A stretch of 64,000 nt of DNA from Nocardioides phosphati (lineage in GTDB: Bacteria > Actinomycetota > Actinomycetes > Propionibacteriales > Nocardioidaceae): positions 360,909-424,908 of the forward strand of contig NZ_BMNI01000003.1 in the NCBI RefSeq assembly GCF_014646375.1, written 5' to 3'. Under the pieces are notes generated by a model. The model ran no database searches. It saw nothing but the letters and a program-made list of their open reading frames with translations, and was not told the origin of the DNA. Below are positions 19,676 through 27,966 of this stretch, in pieces; position 1 is the stretch's first letter, and the number at the start of each line of letters is the position of its first letter. Position numbers and translations under genes: made by a program.

Positions 19676-21205
19676 TCAGTCGGGGTAGCGCCGCGGCGTC
19701 CAGACGACGGTCTCGCCGGTGGCCCGGTCGACCTTCTGCGTCTGCGAGGAGCCGACCAGGATCAGGGTCCGCATGTCGATGACGTCGGTGTCGAGGTCGC
19801 CGAGCGTCTGGATCCGGATCACCTCGGTCGGGCCGCCGACGTCGCGCGCGAGGACGACGGGGGTGTCGGGCTTGCGCACCTCGAGGAGGAGGTCCTTGAG
19901 GTCGACGACCTGCTGGCGGCGCTCCTTGCTCGCCGGGTTGTAGATCGCGAGCACGAGGTCGGCCTCGGCGGCTGCCCTGATGCGGCGAGCGATGACGTCC
20001 CACGGCTTGAGCCGGTCGCTGAGCGAGATCGTCGCGTAGTCGTGTCCCAGCGGCGCACCCACGCGCGAGGCGGCGGCGTGGGCGGCGGTCATGCCGGGCA
20101 GCACACGGACCTCGATGCCCGACCAGCGCTCCTCGCAGGCGACCTCGAGCACGGCGGTGGCCATCGCGAAGACGCCCGGGTCACCGGAGCTCACGACGAC
20201 CACGTTGCGGCCGCGCGAGGCGAGGTCGAGCGCGAACTCCGCCCGCTCCGACTCCACCTTGTTGTCGCTGAGGTGACGGACCTGGCCGGCGCGCTCGGGC
20301 ACCCGCCTGACATACGTCGTGTAGCCGACGAGGTCGTCGGCCGCGGCGAGCGCGCCCTTGGCCTCGGGGGTGAGCCAGAGCGGTCCGGCCGGGCCGGTGC
20401 CGACGACGGTGACCTTGCCGGGCTTCGTCGGGCGCTCCGCGAAGGAGGTCCCGGCGCGGGTCGGCAGGTAGTCCTCGACCGCGAGGCCGGCGACCTTCGA
20501 CGGCAGCACGGCCATCGAGAAGTACGGGACGGTCTCGGGATCGACGTCGGCCAGCCGCTCGACGCGCTGCTCCGCCATCGTCGCGCGCTCGACGTACCAG
20601 GCGTCGTCGAGGCGACCGGCCGCCTCGAGGGCCTCACGGATCGCGGGGAAGGTGCGGCCCATCTTGAGGATGACGGCGGAGTCGGTGGACGCGATGCGCG
20701 CCGCGAGCTCCTCCGCCGGCAGCGTGCCGGGCAGGACGGTGAGCACCTCGCGGTCCTCGGTGAGCGGCACCCCGAGCGCCGCGACACTCGCCTGGATCGA
20801 GGAGACGCCCGGGACGGTCTCCGTCTCGTAGCGGTGCGCGAGGCGCTTGTGCATGTGCTGGTACGACGAGTAGATCAGCGGGTCGCCCTCGCTGAGGATC
20901 GCGACCGAGCGACCGGCGTCGAGGTGCGCGGCGAGCCGGGCAGCGGCCTCCTCGTAGAACTCCTCGATCGCGCCGCGGTAGCCGCCCGGGTGGTCGGTGG
21001 TCTCCGTCGTGAGCGGGTAGACCAGGTGCTCCTCGACGTGGTCCTCGCGGATGTACGCCGCGGCGATGCGCCGCGCGTTGGAGCGGCCGTGCTTCGCCGA
21101 GTGGTAGGCGATGACGTCGGCGGCCTGGATCACCTCGACGGCCCGCAGGGTCATCAGCTTGGGGTCGCCGGTGCCGAGGCCGACGCCATAGAGCTTTCCA
21201 GTCAT
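19676..21205 (-). CDS. cobIJ: precorrin-2 C20- / precorrin-3B C17-methyltransferase fusion
   Basis: A 509-residue fusion of two SAM-dependent methylases. Residues 1-240 are CobI (KLYGVGLGTGDPKLMTLRAV, SEGDPLIYSSYQHM), which methylates C20 of precorrin-2. Residues ~262-509 are CobJ (VTVVGTGPAGPLWLTPEA, VVSSGDPGVFAMA, AIYNPASKERRQQV), which methylates C17 and drives ring contraction. The CobI-CobJ fusion is common in actinobacteria. It overlaps cobH by ATGA, and cobG-cobH-cobIJ form one minus-strand operon. Confidence 0.95.
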   Translation of the reverse strand: MTGKLYGVGLGTGDPKLMTLRAVEVIQAADVIAYHSAKHGRSNARRIAAAYIREDHVEEHLVYPLTTETTDHPGGYRGAIEEFYEEAAARLAAHLDAGRSVAILSEGDPLIYSSYQHMHKRLAHRYETETVPGVSSIQASVAALGVPLTEDREVLTVLPGTLPAEELAARIASTDSAVILKMGRTFPAIREALEAAGRLDDAWYVERATMAEQRVERLADVDPETVPYFSMAVLPSKVAGLAVEDYLPTRAGTSFAERPTKPGKVTVVGTGPAGPLWLTPEAKGALAAADDLVGYTTYVRRVPERAGQVRHLSDNKVESERAEFALDLASRGRNVVVVSSGDPGVFAMATAVLEVACEERWSGIEVRVLPGMTAAHAAASRVGAPLGHDYATISLSDRLKPWDVIARRIRAAAEADLVLAIYNPASKERRQQVVDLKDLLLEVRKPDTPVVLARDVGGPTEVIRIQTLGDLDTDVIDMRTLILVGSSQTQKVDRATGETVVWTPRRYPD

Positions 21206-21834
21206 CGGATGATCTCCACGTCCGAGGCGAGCGCGTTGAGCGCGCCCGCGGTGATGGCGGAGCCGCCGCGGCGGCCGTGAACGACGAGCCACTCGAGGCC
21301 CAGGTCGGAGTCGGCGAGTGCCTGCTTCGACTCGGCCGCGCCGACGAAGCCGACCGGGATGCCGAGGATGGCAGCCGGGCGGGGGCCGCCCGCCTCGATC
21401 ATCTCGAGCAGGTGGAAGAGCGCGGTGGGCGCGTTGCCGATCGCGACGACGGAGCCCTCGAGCCGGTCGCGGAGCAGCTCGAACGCCGCCGCCGACCGCG
21501 TCGTGCCGAGCTCCGCAGCCAGCGGGGCGACCCGCTCGTCGCGGATCAGGCAGAGCACGTCGTTGTCCTTCGGGAGCCGGGCGCGGGTCACGCCGTACGC
21601 GACCATGTTGGCGTCGGTGATGATCGGCGCGCCGGCCTTGAGTGCCTCCCGTGCCGCGCGGGCGAAGCCGGGGGAGTGCGCGACGTCGGCGGGCAGGTCG
21701 GTCTGGCCGCACGAGTGGATCATCCGGACGACGACGGGCTCGGTGAGCTCGTCGAACCGCGCCAGGTCCGACTCCCGCCGGATCATCGCGAACGACTCCT
21801 CGTAGATCGCGTTGCCGTCCTTCTCGTACTGCAT
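21202..21834 (-). CDS. cobH: precorrin-8X methylmutase
   Basis: A 210-residue enzyme (CobH/CbiC) that moves the methyl from C11 to C12 to make hydrogenobyrinate. The catalytic His is His40 in VRMIHSCGQTD; IGNAPTALFHLLEMI and ILGIPVGFVGAAESK are family-typical. It overlaps both neighbours by ATGA junctions (cobG before, cobIJ after), which ties translation of the three. The length is standard for the family. Confidence 0.95.
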   Translation of the reverse strand: MQYEKDGNAIYEESFAMIRRESDLARFDELTEPVVVRMIHSCGQTDLPADVAHSPGFARAAREALKAGAPIITDANMVAYGVTRARLPKDNDVLCLIRDERVAPLAAELGTTRSAAAFELLRDRLEGSVVAIGNAPTALFHLLEMIEAGGPRPAAILGIPVGFVGAAESKQALADSDLGLEWLVVHGRRGGSAITAGALNALASDVEIIR

Positions 21835-23060
21835 CAGTGCTGCTCCAGGCTGTAGTTCGTGGTGCCGTCAGGCGCGGCGGTCGCGACCGCCGCGAGGTGG
21901 GGTCCCGTCGGGTGCCCGCACCTGCGGTCGCACCCGGACAGGTGAAGCCGGACGCCGGGGTGGGCGCGCGCCAGCCCGGCAGCGTCCGCGCGGACGTCGG
22001 CGAGCGCCTTGCCGCAGCCCGGCTTGCCGATGCAGGCGGTGACCTGGGCGAGCGGGTCCGCGTCGTCGAGCAGGAAGCCATGCGCGCGCAGCACGTCCTC
22101 GGCGCCCGGCGCCGGGTCGACGAGCACCACCGAGCGCCACGGGGTGACCCGGAGGTCGTTGGTCAGCTCCGCGATCGCGAGCCACGCCTCGGCGGGCGCG
22201 CTGCCAAGCGGGACGCCGGCCTCCGCCCATCCGTCCCGCACCGTGAACCGAGCAGTACGAACGTCATCTGCCTCCGAGACCGTTCGTACTGCTCGGTTCA
22301 CGGGGTCTCGGTGCACGGGCGCGAGGACGGGCCCCGGGCGACCGGGGGCGAGCTCGGCGAGGGCCTCGGCGGGCAGCTCCTTCACACGCCAGGCGTTCGG
22401 CGCGTGCTCGGCGCGCAGCGCCAGGAAGCGGTGGGCCGCACCGATCAGGAGATCGGCCCCCAGGTCGTGCGGCGCGGTGACCGCCGTTGGCTGCCCCGCA
22501 ATGACGAGCCGCCACAGGCTGTCGTCGGTCGAGCCGTCGTTGGTCGAGGCACTGCCGCTGGCCGAGTCCGTCGACGTCTCCAGCGCGACCGCCACGTCCG
22601 GCTCGAGCGCCAGCACATCGCCCTCGCCGGCATCGATGCCGAAGAGGAACCGGCCGGACAGCGCCACCAGAGCCTCGTCCGCGAGCAGCTCATCGTCCAG
22701 CTCGCGAAGCACGTCCTCGACGTCCGCCACACCACCGAGCCCCGAGAGCGACGAGGCGACCACGTTGCGCACGCGGTCGTGGGTGAGCGACGGCAGCAGC
22801 CCGGCGGCGTACAGCGCATCGGCGACGTCCTGGCCGCATCCGGAGGCGAGGCCGCGCAGCTGCACGTTGCCGCGCGACGTCAGGTACAGCATCCCGTCAC
22901 CGAGCGACGACGCCAGCGAGGCGAGCGCGACCAGCTGCGCGGGCGAGACCCGTCCGCCGGGGATCCGCACCCGCGCGACGAAGCCGTCGTCGGCCGAGTG
23001 CAGGCGCACCGCACCCGGGCAGCGGTCGTCCGCGGAGGGACGGGCAGGAAGGTCGGGCAC
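21834..23060 (-). CDS. cobG: precorrin-3B synthase (O2-dependent), with in-frame insertions
   Basis: A 408-residue sulfite/nitrite-reductase-like iron-sulfur protein that hydroxylates precorrin-3A at C20 and forms the lactone before ring contraction in the aerobic pathway. An N-terminal ferredoxin-like half includes MLYLTSRGNVQLRGL. The C-terminal 4Fe-4S cysteines are in ACIGKPGCGKAL and HLSGCDRRCGHP. Two segments look inserted: a Ser/Thr/Asp-rich stretch near residues 160-185 and a palindrome-encoded stretch near residues 253-273. The GTG at 23060 has a TACCCT box (complement of 23067-23072) 6 nt upstream. Confidence 0.9.
   Translation of the reverse strand: MPDLPARPSADDRCPGAVRLHSADDGFVARVRIPGGRVSPAQLVALASLASSLGDGMLYLTSRGNVQLRGLASGCGQDVADALYAAGLLPSLTHDRVRNVVASSLSGLGGVADVEDVLRELDDELLADEALVALSGRFLFGIDAGEGDVLALEPDVAVALETSTDSASGSASTNDGSTDDSLWRLVIAGQPTAVTAPHDLGADLLIGAAHRFLALRAEHAPNAWRVKELPAEALAELAPGRPGPVLAPVHRDPVNRAVRTVSEADDVRTARFTVRDGWAEAGVPLGSAPAEAWLAIAELTNDLRVTPWRSVVLVDPAPGAEDVLRAHGFLLDDADPLAQVTACIGKPGCGKALADVRADAAGLARAHPGVRLHLSGCDRRCGHPTGPHLAAVATAAPDGTTNYSLEQH
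22242..22302. repeat. 22-bp perfect inverted repeat inside cobG
   Basis: Arms at 22242-22263 and 22281-22302 are exact inverse complements, separated by 17 nt, entirely within the cobG reading frame. A second smaller pair (CCGAGAC at 22274-22280 and GTCTCGG at 22305-22311) nests with it. The encoded residues include VNRAV and VRTARFT. The length and perfection are far beyond what codon use would produce. Confidence 0.9.
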
Positions 23061-23115
23061 CCCGGAAGGGTATGCGCTCGCGCGCGGGTCACCCGCTCTC
23101 GGGCACGATGGCGGG
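23061..23115. promoter_or_regulatory. divergent promoter region, cobG / oxidoreductase
   Basis: A minus-strand TACCCT box (complement of 23067-23072) is 6 nt before the cobG GTG. A plus-strand CACGAT box (23104-23109) is 6 nt before the oxidoreductase ATG at 23116. Both would give leaderless messages. No cobalamin riboswitch precedes cobG, in contrast to cobN. Confidence 0.35.
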
Positions 23116-24120
23116 ATGAGCGCCACGTATCCGCCCACGATCCGCTGGGCCGTCGCCGGCACCGGGCGGATGGCGGCGAAGTTCGTCCAGGACGTCCGCC
23201 ACCTCGAGGACGTCGAGTTCGTCGCGGTCGGCTCGCGCAGCCTCGCCAGCGCGCAGGCCTTCGCGGAGGCGCACGGCGTCGCGCGTGCGCACGGCAGCTA
23301 CGCCGACCTCGTCGCCGACGACGCCATCGACGTCCTCTACATCGCCACGCCCCACCCGCAGCACTACGGCCTCGCGCTGGCGGCGATCGAGCGCGGCGTC
23401 GCGGTGCTCGTCGAGAAGCCGTTCACCGTCTCCCTCGCGGGTGCGGAGGAGGTCGTCGCGCTCGCCCGCACGAAGGGCGTCTTCCTCATGGAGGCGATGT
23501 GGTCGCGCTTCCTCCCGGCGTTCGTCCGGGCGCGCGAGCTCGTCCTCGGCGGCGCGATCGGCCACCCCCAGGCGGTGCAGGCCAGCTTCTGCGCCTTCCG
23601 TGCGTACGACGAGGCCGACCGCCTCTTCAACCTCGAGCTCGGCGGCGGCACCACCCTCGACCTCGGCGTGTACGTCGCGTCGTTCGCGCAGCACTTCCTC
23701 GGCCGGCCCGACGAGGTGCACGCGGCGGGCACGACGTTCCCCAACGGCGCGGACGCGACGGTCTCGGCTCTGCTGCGCTGGCGCGACGGCCGCTCCGCGA
23801 CGCTGACCAGTACGCTGCAGGCCGGGGGCCCCAACCGCGGTCTCGTGATCGGCACCGCCGGCACGCTGGAGGTGACTCCGACCGTGCACCGCCCGGCCAC
23901 CATCACGCTGACCCGCGCGGGCCAGGAGCCGGTCGTCGAGGAGCTGGCCCCGACCGGCCACGGCTACAGCCACCAGGTCGAGGAGGTCAACCGCTGCCTG
24001 CGCGCGGGCCTGACCGAGAGCCCTGTCGTGCCGCTGGAGGACACGCTCGCCGTCCAGTGGGTGCTGGAGGAGATGCTCCGTGAGGTCGGCCGCGACGTGG
24101 TCGAGGCGCCCCGCGGCTGA
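23116..24120 (+). CDS. Gfo/Idh/MocA family oxidoreductase
   Basis: A 334-residue NAD(P)-dependent dehydrogenase. The Rossmann loop IRWAVAGTGRMAAKF opens the protein, the signature VLVEKPFTVSLAGAEE is near residue 95, and the C-terminal domain has GGGTTLDLGVYVASFA. Members oxidise or reduce sugars, inositols or related alcohols; no specific substrate can be assigned. It lies between cobG and the cobN riboswitch but is on its own promoter, so involvement in B12 synthesis is not implied by operon structure. Confidence 0.85.
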   Translation: MSATYPPTIRWAVAGTGRMAAKFVQDVRHLEDVEFVAVGSRSLASAQAFAEAHGVARAHGSYADLVADDAIDVLYIATPHPQHYGLALAAIERGVAVLVEKPFTVSLAGAEEVVALARTKGVFLMEAMWSRFLPAFVRARELVLGGAIGHPQAVQASFCAFRAYDEADRLFNLELGGGTTLDLGVYVASFAQHFLGRPDEVHAAGTTFPNGADATVSALLRWRDGRSATLTSTLQAGGPNRGLVIGTAGTLEVTPTVHRPATITLTRAGQEPVVEELAPTGHGYSHQVEEVNRCLRAGLTESPVVPLEDTLAVQWVLEEMLREVGRDVVEAPRG

Positions 24121-24169
24121 CCCCGCGTCCGGTCCGTCCGGGTTAGGCGTGGCCCGGGGCACCCGGTTT

Positions 24170-24345
24170 ATGCTCATCGGGCGTGCGCCCGGCCGGGTGC
24201 ACGACCCAGAACGTTGGGTGACGAGCGAGGAAGCCGGTGCGACTCCGGCACGGTCCCGCCACTGTGAGCGACCCGCCCCCAGCCATGAGGGTGGTCGTGA
24301 GTCAGGAACTCCCGTCGCCCCACCCTGCACTCCGGGGCGAGGAAA
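24170..24345 (+). ncRNA. cobalamin riboswitch upstream of cobN
   Basis: The B12-box core (24229-24267) contains GAAGCCGGTGCGACTCCGG followed by ACGGTCCCGCCACTGTGA. The downstream conserved GAGTCAGGAACTC element is at about 24298-24312. These are the defining features of AdoCbl-class riboswitches. A 7-bp hairpin (TCGCCCC at 24315-24321 with GGGGCGA at 24334-24340) just before the ribosome site is a likely expression platform acting on translation of cobN. TATGCT at 24169-24174 could be the -10 box. The 5' boundary is approximate. Confidence 0.92.
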
Positions 24346-24363
24346 CCCCACGAAGGGATCGAA

Positions 24364-27300
24364 GTGCTGCTGCTCCTGTCGACCTCCGACACCGACCTGA
24401 TGAGCGCCCGCGCGGCCAACGCCGCCGGGGCGCCGGTCGCCTGGCGCTACGCCAACCCCGCGCGACTCGCGCTCGACGAGCTGCCTGCGCTGCTCGATGG
24501 TTCCGACCTGGTCGTCGTGCGGCTCCTCGGCGGCCGCCAGGCCTGGGCCGAGGGCCTCGACACCCTGCTGGCCTCCGGCAAGCCGGTCGTCGTCCTGACC
24601 GGTGAGCAGGCGCCCGACGCGGAGCTGATGGGCCACTCGACCGTGCCGGCTGGTGTCGCGGCACAGGCGCACGCCTACCTGGCCCACGGTGGTCCGGCGA
24701 ACCTCGAGCACCTGGCGCGCTTCCTCTCCGACACCGTGCTGCTGACCGGTGAGGGCTTCGACGCCCCCGCTGCCGCTCCCGCGTGGGGCCGCCTCGAGCG
24801 CGAGGCCACCACGACGACCGGCACCAAGGTCGCCGTCCTCTACTACCGGGCCCACGAGATGTCCGGCAACACGGCGTTCGTGCACACGCTCGCCGACGCG
24901 ATCGAGGCCAAGGGAGGCGTCGCCCTCCCCATCTGGTGTGCGAGCCTCCGCGACGCCGACGCCACCCTGATCGAGGCGCTCGGCGAGGCCGACGTCATCG
25001 TCACCACGGTCCTCGCGGCCGGCGGCACGACCCCCGCCAAGGCCCAGGCCGGCGGCGAGGACGAGTCGTGGGACGCCGGTGCGCTCTCGCGTCTCAACCG
25101 CCCGATCCTCCAGGCCCTCTGCCTCACCTCCTCCCGCGACGCGTGGGAGGAGAACGACGAGGGCGTCTCGCCGTTCGACGCCGCGACGCAGATCGCGGTG
25201 CCGGAGTTCGACGGCCGGATCATCACCGTGCCCTTCTCCTTCAAGGAGTTCGACACGGAGGGCTTGCCCGCCTACGTGGCCGACCCGGAGCGTGCGCTGC
25301 GCGTCGCCGGCCTGGCGATCGGCCACGGCCGGCTGCGCCACGTCGACCCCGCGGAGCACCGCATCGCCCTGGTGCTGAGCGCCTACCCGACCAAGCACGC
25401 CCGCATCGGCAACGCGGTCGGCCTCGACACCGGCGCCTCCGCGATGGCCCTGCTCCAGGGCCTCGCCGACGAGGGCTGGGTCGGCGCCGACGAGCTCCCC
25501 GGCGTGGCGGAGAAGGACGGCGACAAGCTGATCCACGCGCTCATCGCGGCCGGCGGCTACGACCAGGACTGGCTGACCCAGGGCCAGCTCGACGCCAACA
25601 CCAACCGCGTGCCCGCGTCGACGTACGCGAAGTGGTTCGAGAAGGTGCCCGCCGGGCTCCGCGCCGACATGGAGGAGACCTGGGGCGCGGCTCCGGGCGA
25701 GCTCTTCGTCGACAACGGCGACATCATCCTGGCCGCGATCCAGAGCAAGAACGTCGTCGTCCTCGTGCAGCCGCCGCGCGGCTTCGGCGAGAACCCGATC
25801 GCGATCTACCACGACGGCGACCTGCCGCCGAGCCACCACTACATGGCTGCGTACCGCTGGCTCGAGGCGAGCCAGGAGGAGGGTGGCTGGGGCGCCGACG
25901 CGATCATCCACCTGGGCAAGCACGGCAACCTCGAGTGGACCCCGGGCAAGAACGCCGGCCTCTCCGCCGACTGCGCGCCCGACGCGATCCTCGGCGACCT
26001 GCCGGTCATCTACCCGTTCCTCGTCAACGACCCGGGCGAGGGCACGCAGGCCAAGCGCCGCGCCCACGCGACGCTCGTCGACCACCTCGTGCCGCCGATG
26101 GCCCGTGCCGAGTCGTACGGCGACATCAGCCGCCTCGAGCAGCTCCTCGACGAGTACGGCAACGTCGCCACGATGGACCCCGCCAAGGTGCCGGCGCTCC
26201 AGGGCAAGATCTGGACGCTGCTCCAGGCCGCCAAGATGGACCGCGAGCTCGGGCTGATCGACAAGCCCGACGAGGAGCGGTTCGACGACATCATCATGCA
26301 GATCGACGGCTGGCTCTGCGAGATCAAGGACTCCCAGATCCGCGACGGTCTGCACGTCCTCGGCGCCCCGCCGGCGGGCCAGGCCAAGATCGACCTGGTC
26401 CTGGCGATCCTGCGGGCCCGTCAGCTCTGGGGCGGCAACGCCCACGTGGTCGGCCTGCGCGAGGCGCTCGGCCTCGACGAGTCGGCACGCGACCGCGCCG
26501 GTGCCGACCGCTTCGAGGCGATCGCGCGCGACATGCTCGTCGCGATCGACGGTGGCGGCTGGTCCGACGCCGCGATCGACAAGGCGCTCGAGCTGGTCCC
26601 GACCGGCGCCGACGCTGTTGAGGTCCGCCGGGTCCTCGAGTTCGCGATCGCCGAGGTCGCCCCGCGCCTCGAGCAGACCACCGACGAGCTGGCCAACATC
26701 GTCAACGCGCTCCGTGGTGGCTTCGTGCCGGCCGGCCCGTCCGGTTCGCCGCTGCGCGGCCTGGTCAACGTGCTGCCGACCGGCCGCAACTTCTACTCGG
26801 TCGACCCCAAGGCGATCCCGTCGCAGCTGGCCTACGAGACCGGCGTGCTGCTGGCCGAGTCGCTGCTCGAGCGCCACAAGACCGACACGGGCGCCTACCC
26901 GAAGTCCGTCGGCCTCTCCATGTGGGGCACGTCGGCCATGCGCACCGCCGGCGACGACATCGCCGAGTGCCTCGCGCTCCTGGGCGTCCGCCCGGTCTGG
27001 GACGAGGCCTCGCGCCGCGTCACGCACCTCGAGGTCGTGCCGCTCGCCGAGCTCGGCCGCCCGCGCATCGACGTCACGATGCGCATCTCCGGCTTCTTCC
27101 GCGACGCGTTCCCGCACGTGGTCGCGCTCCTCGACGACGCGGTGAAGCTCGCCGCCGCGCAGGAGGAGTCGGCCGAGGACAACTACGTCCGCGCCCACGT
27201 CGCCGAGGACGTCGCCGCCGGCACCGAGCCGTCTGCAGCCACGGCCCGCATCTTCGGCTCCAAGCCCGGCACGTACGGCGCCGGCCTGCTGCAGCTGATC

Positions 27301-27966
27301 GACTCCAAGGACTGGCGCACCGACGCGGACCTGGCCGAGGTCTACACGACCTGGGGCGGCTACGTGTACGGCCGCGACCAGCACGGCGAGCCGGCCCGCG
27401 ACGCCATGGAGACGGCGTACAAGCGGATCGCGGTGGCGGCCAAGAACACCGACACCCGCGAGCACGACATCGCCGACTCCGACGACTACTTCCAGTACCA
27501 CGGCGGCATGGTCGCGACCGTGCGTGCGCTCACCGGCACCGCGCCGGCGGCGTACATCGGTGACTCGACGCGCCCGGAGTCGGTGCGCACGCGCACGCTG
27601 GTCGAGGAGACCTCCCGCGTCTTCCGTGCCCGCGTCGTCAACCCGCGCTGGATCGAGGCGATGCGCCGCCACGGCTACAAGGGCGCCTTCGAGATGGCCG
27701 CGACCGTCGACTACCTCTTCGGGTACGACGCCACGACCGGCGTCATCGCCGACTGGATGTACGAGAAGCTGACCGAGTCCTACGTCCTCGACGACGAGAA
27801 CCGGAAGTTCCTCGAGGAGGCGAACCCCTGGGCGCTGCACGGCATGGCCGAGCGGCTGCTCGAGGCGCAGGCCCGTGGCCTCTGGGAGGAGCCGCCCGCG
27901 GAGATGAAGCAGGCGCTCGCGGAGGTCCTGCTCGAGACCGAGGGCGAGATCGAGGGTCGCTCGTGA
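24364..27966 (+). CDS. cobN: cobaltochelatase subunit CobN
   Basis: A 1200-residue large subunit that binds hydrogenobyrinate a,c-diamide and inserts cobalt with ATP-driven helper subunits. Family landmarks are VAVLYYRAHEMSGNTAFV near residue 160, the GKHGNLEWTPGKNAGLS metal/porphyrin-site region near 520, NFYSVDPKAIPSQLAYETG near 810 and VATVDYLFGYDATTGV near the end. The GTG start follows a GAAGGGA ribosome site. Expression should be switched off by the riboswitch directly upstream. The stop overlaps the next gene's GTG. Confidence 0.95.
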   Translation: MLLLLSTSDTDLMSARAANAAGAPVAWRYANPARLALDELPALLDGSDLVVVRLLGGRQAWAEGLDTLLASGKPVVVLTGEQAPDAELMGHSTVPAGVAAQAHAYLAHGGPANLEHLARFLSDTVLLTGEGFDAPAAAPAWGRLEREATTTTGTKVAVLYYRAHEMSGNTAFVHTLADAIEAKGGVALPIWCASLRDADATLIEALGEADVIVTTVLAAGGTTPAKAQAGGEDESWDAGALSRLNRPILQALCLTSSRDAWEENDEGVSPFDAATQIAVPEFDGRIITVPFSFKEFDTEGLPAYVADPERALRVAGLAIGHGRLRHVDPAEHRIALVLSAYPTKHARIGNAVGLDTGASAMALLQGLADEGWVGADELPGVAEKDGDKLIHALIAAGGYDQDWLTQGQLDANTNRVPASTYAKWFEKVPAGLRADMEETWGAAPGELFVDNGDIILAAIQSKNVVVLVQPPRGFGENPIAIYHDGDLPPSHHYMAAYRWLEASQEEGGWGADAIIHLGKHGNLEWTPGKNAGLSADCAPDAILGDLPVIYPFLVNDPGEGTQAKRRAHATLVDHLVPPMARAESYGDISRLEQLLDEYGNVATMDPAKVPALQGKIWTLLQAAKMDRELGLIDKPDEERFDDIIMQIDGWLCEIKDSQIRDGLHVLGAPPAGQAKIDLVLAILRARQLWGGNAHVVGLREALGLDESARDRAGADRFEAIARDMLVAIDGGGWSDAAIDKALELVPTGADAVEVRRVLEFAIAEVAPRLEQTTDELANIVNALRGGFVPAGPSGSPLRGLVNVLPTGRNFYSVDPKAIPSQLAYETGVLLAESLLERHKTDTGAYPKSVGLSMWGTSAMRTAGDDIAECLALLGVRPVWDEASRRVTHLEVVPLAELGRPRIDVTMRISGFFRDAFPHVVALLDDAVKLAAAQEESAEDNYVRAHVAEDVAAGTEPSAATARIFGSKPGTYGAGLLQLIDSKDWRTDADLAEVYTTWGGYVYGRDQHGEPARDAMETAYKRIAVAAKNTDTREHDIADSDDYFQYHGGMVATVRALTGTAPAAYIGDSTRPESVRTRTLVEETSRVFRARVVNPRWIEAMRRHGYKGAFEMAATVDYLFGYDATTGVIADWMYEKLTESYVLDDENRKFLEEANPWALHGMAERLLEAQARGLWEEPPAEMKQALAEVLLETEGEIEGRS

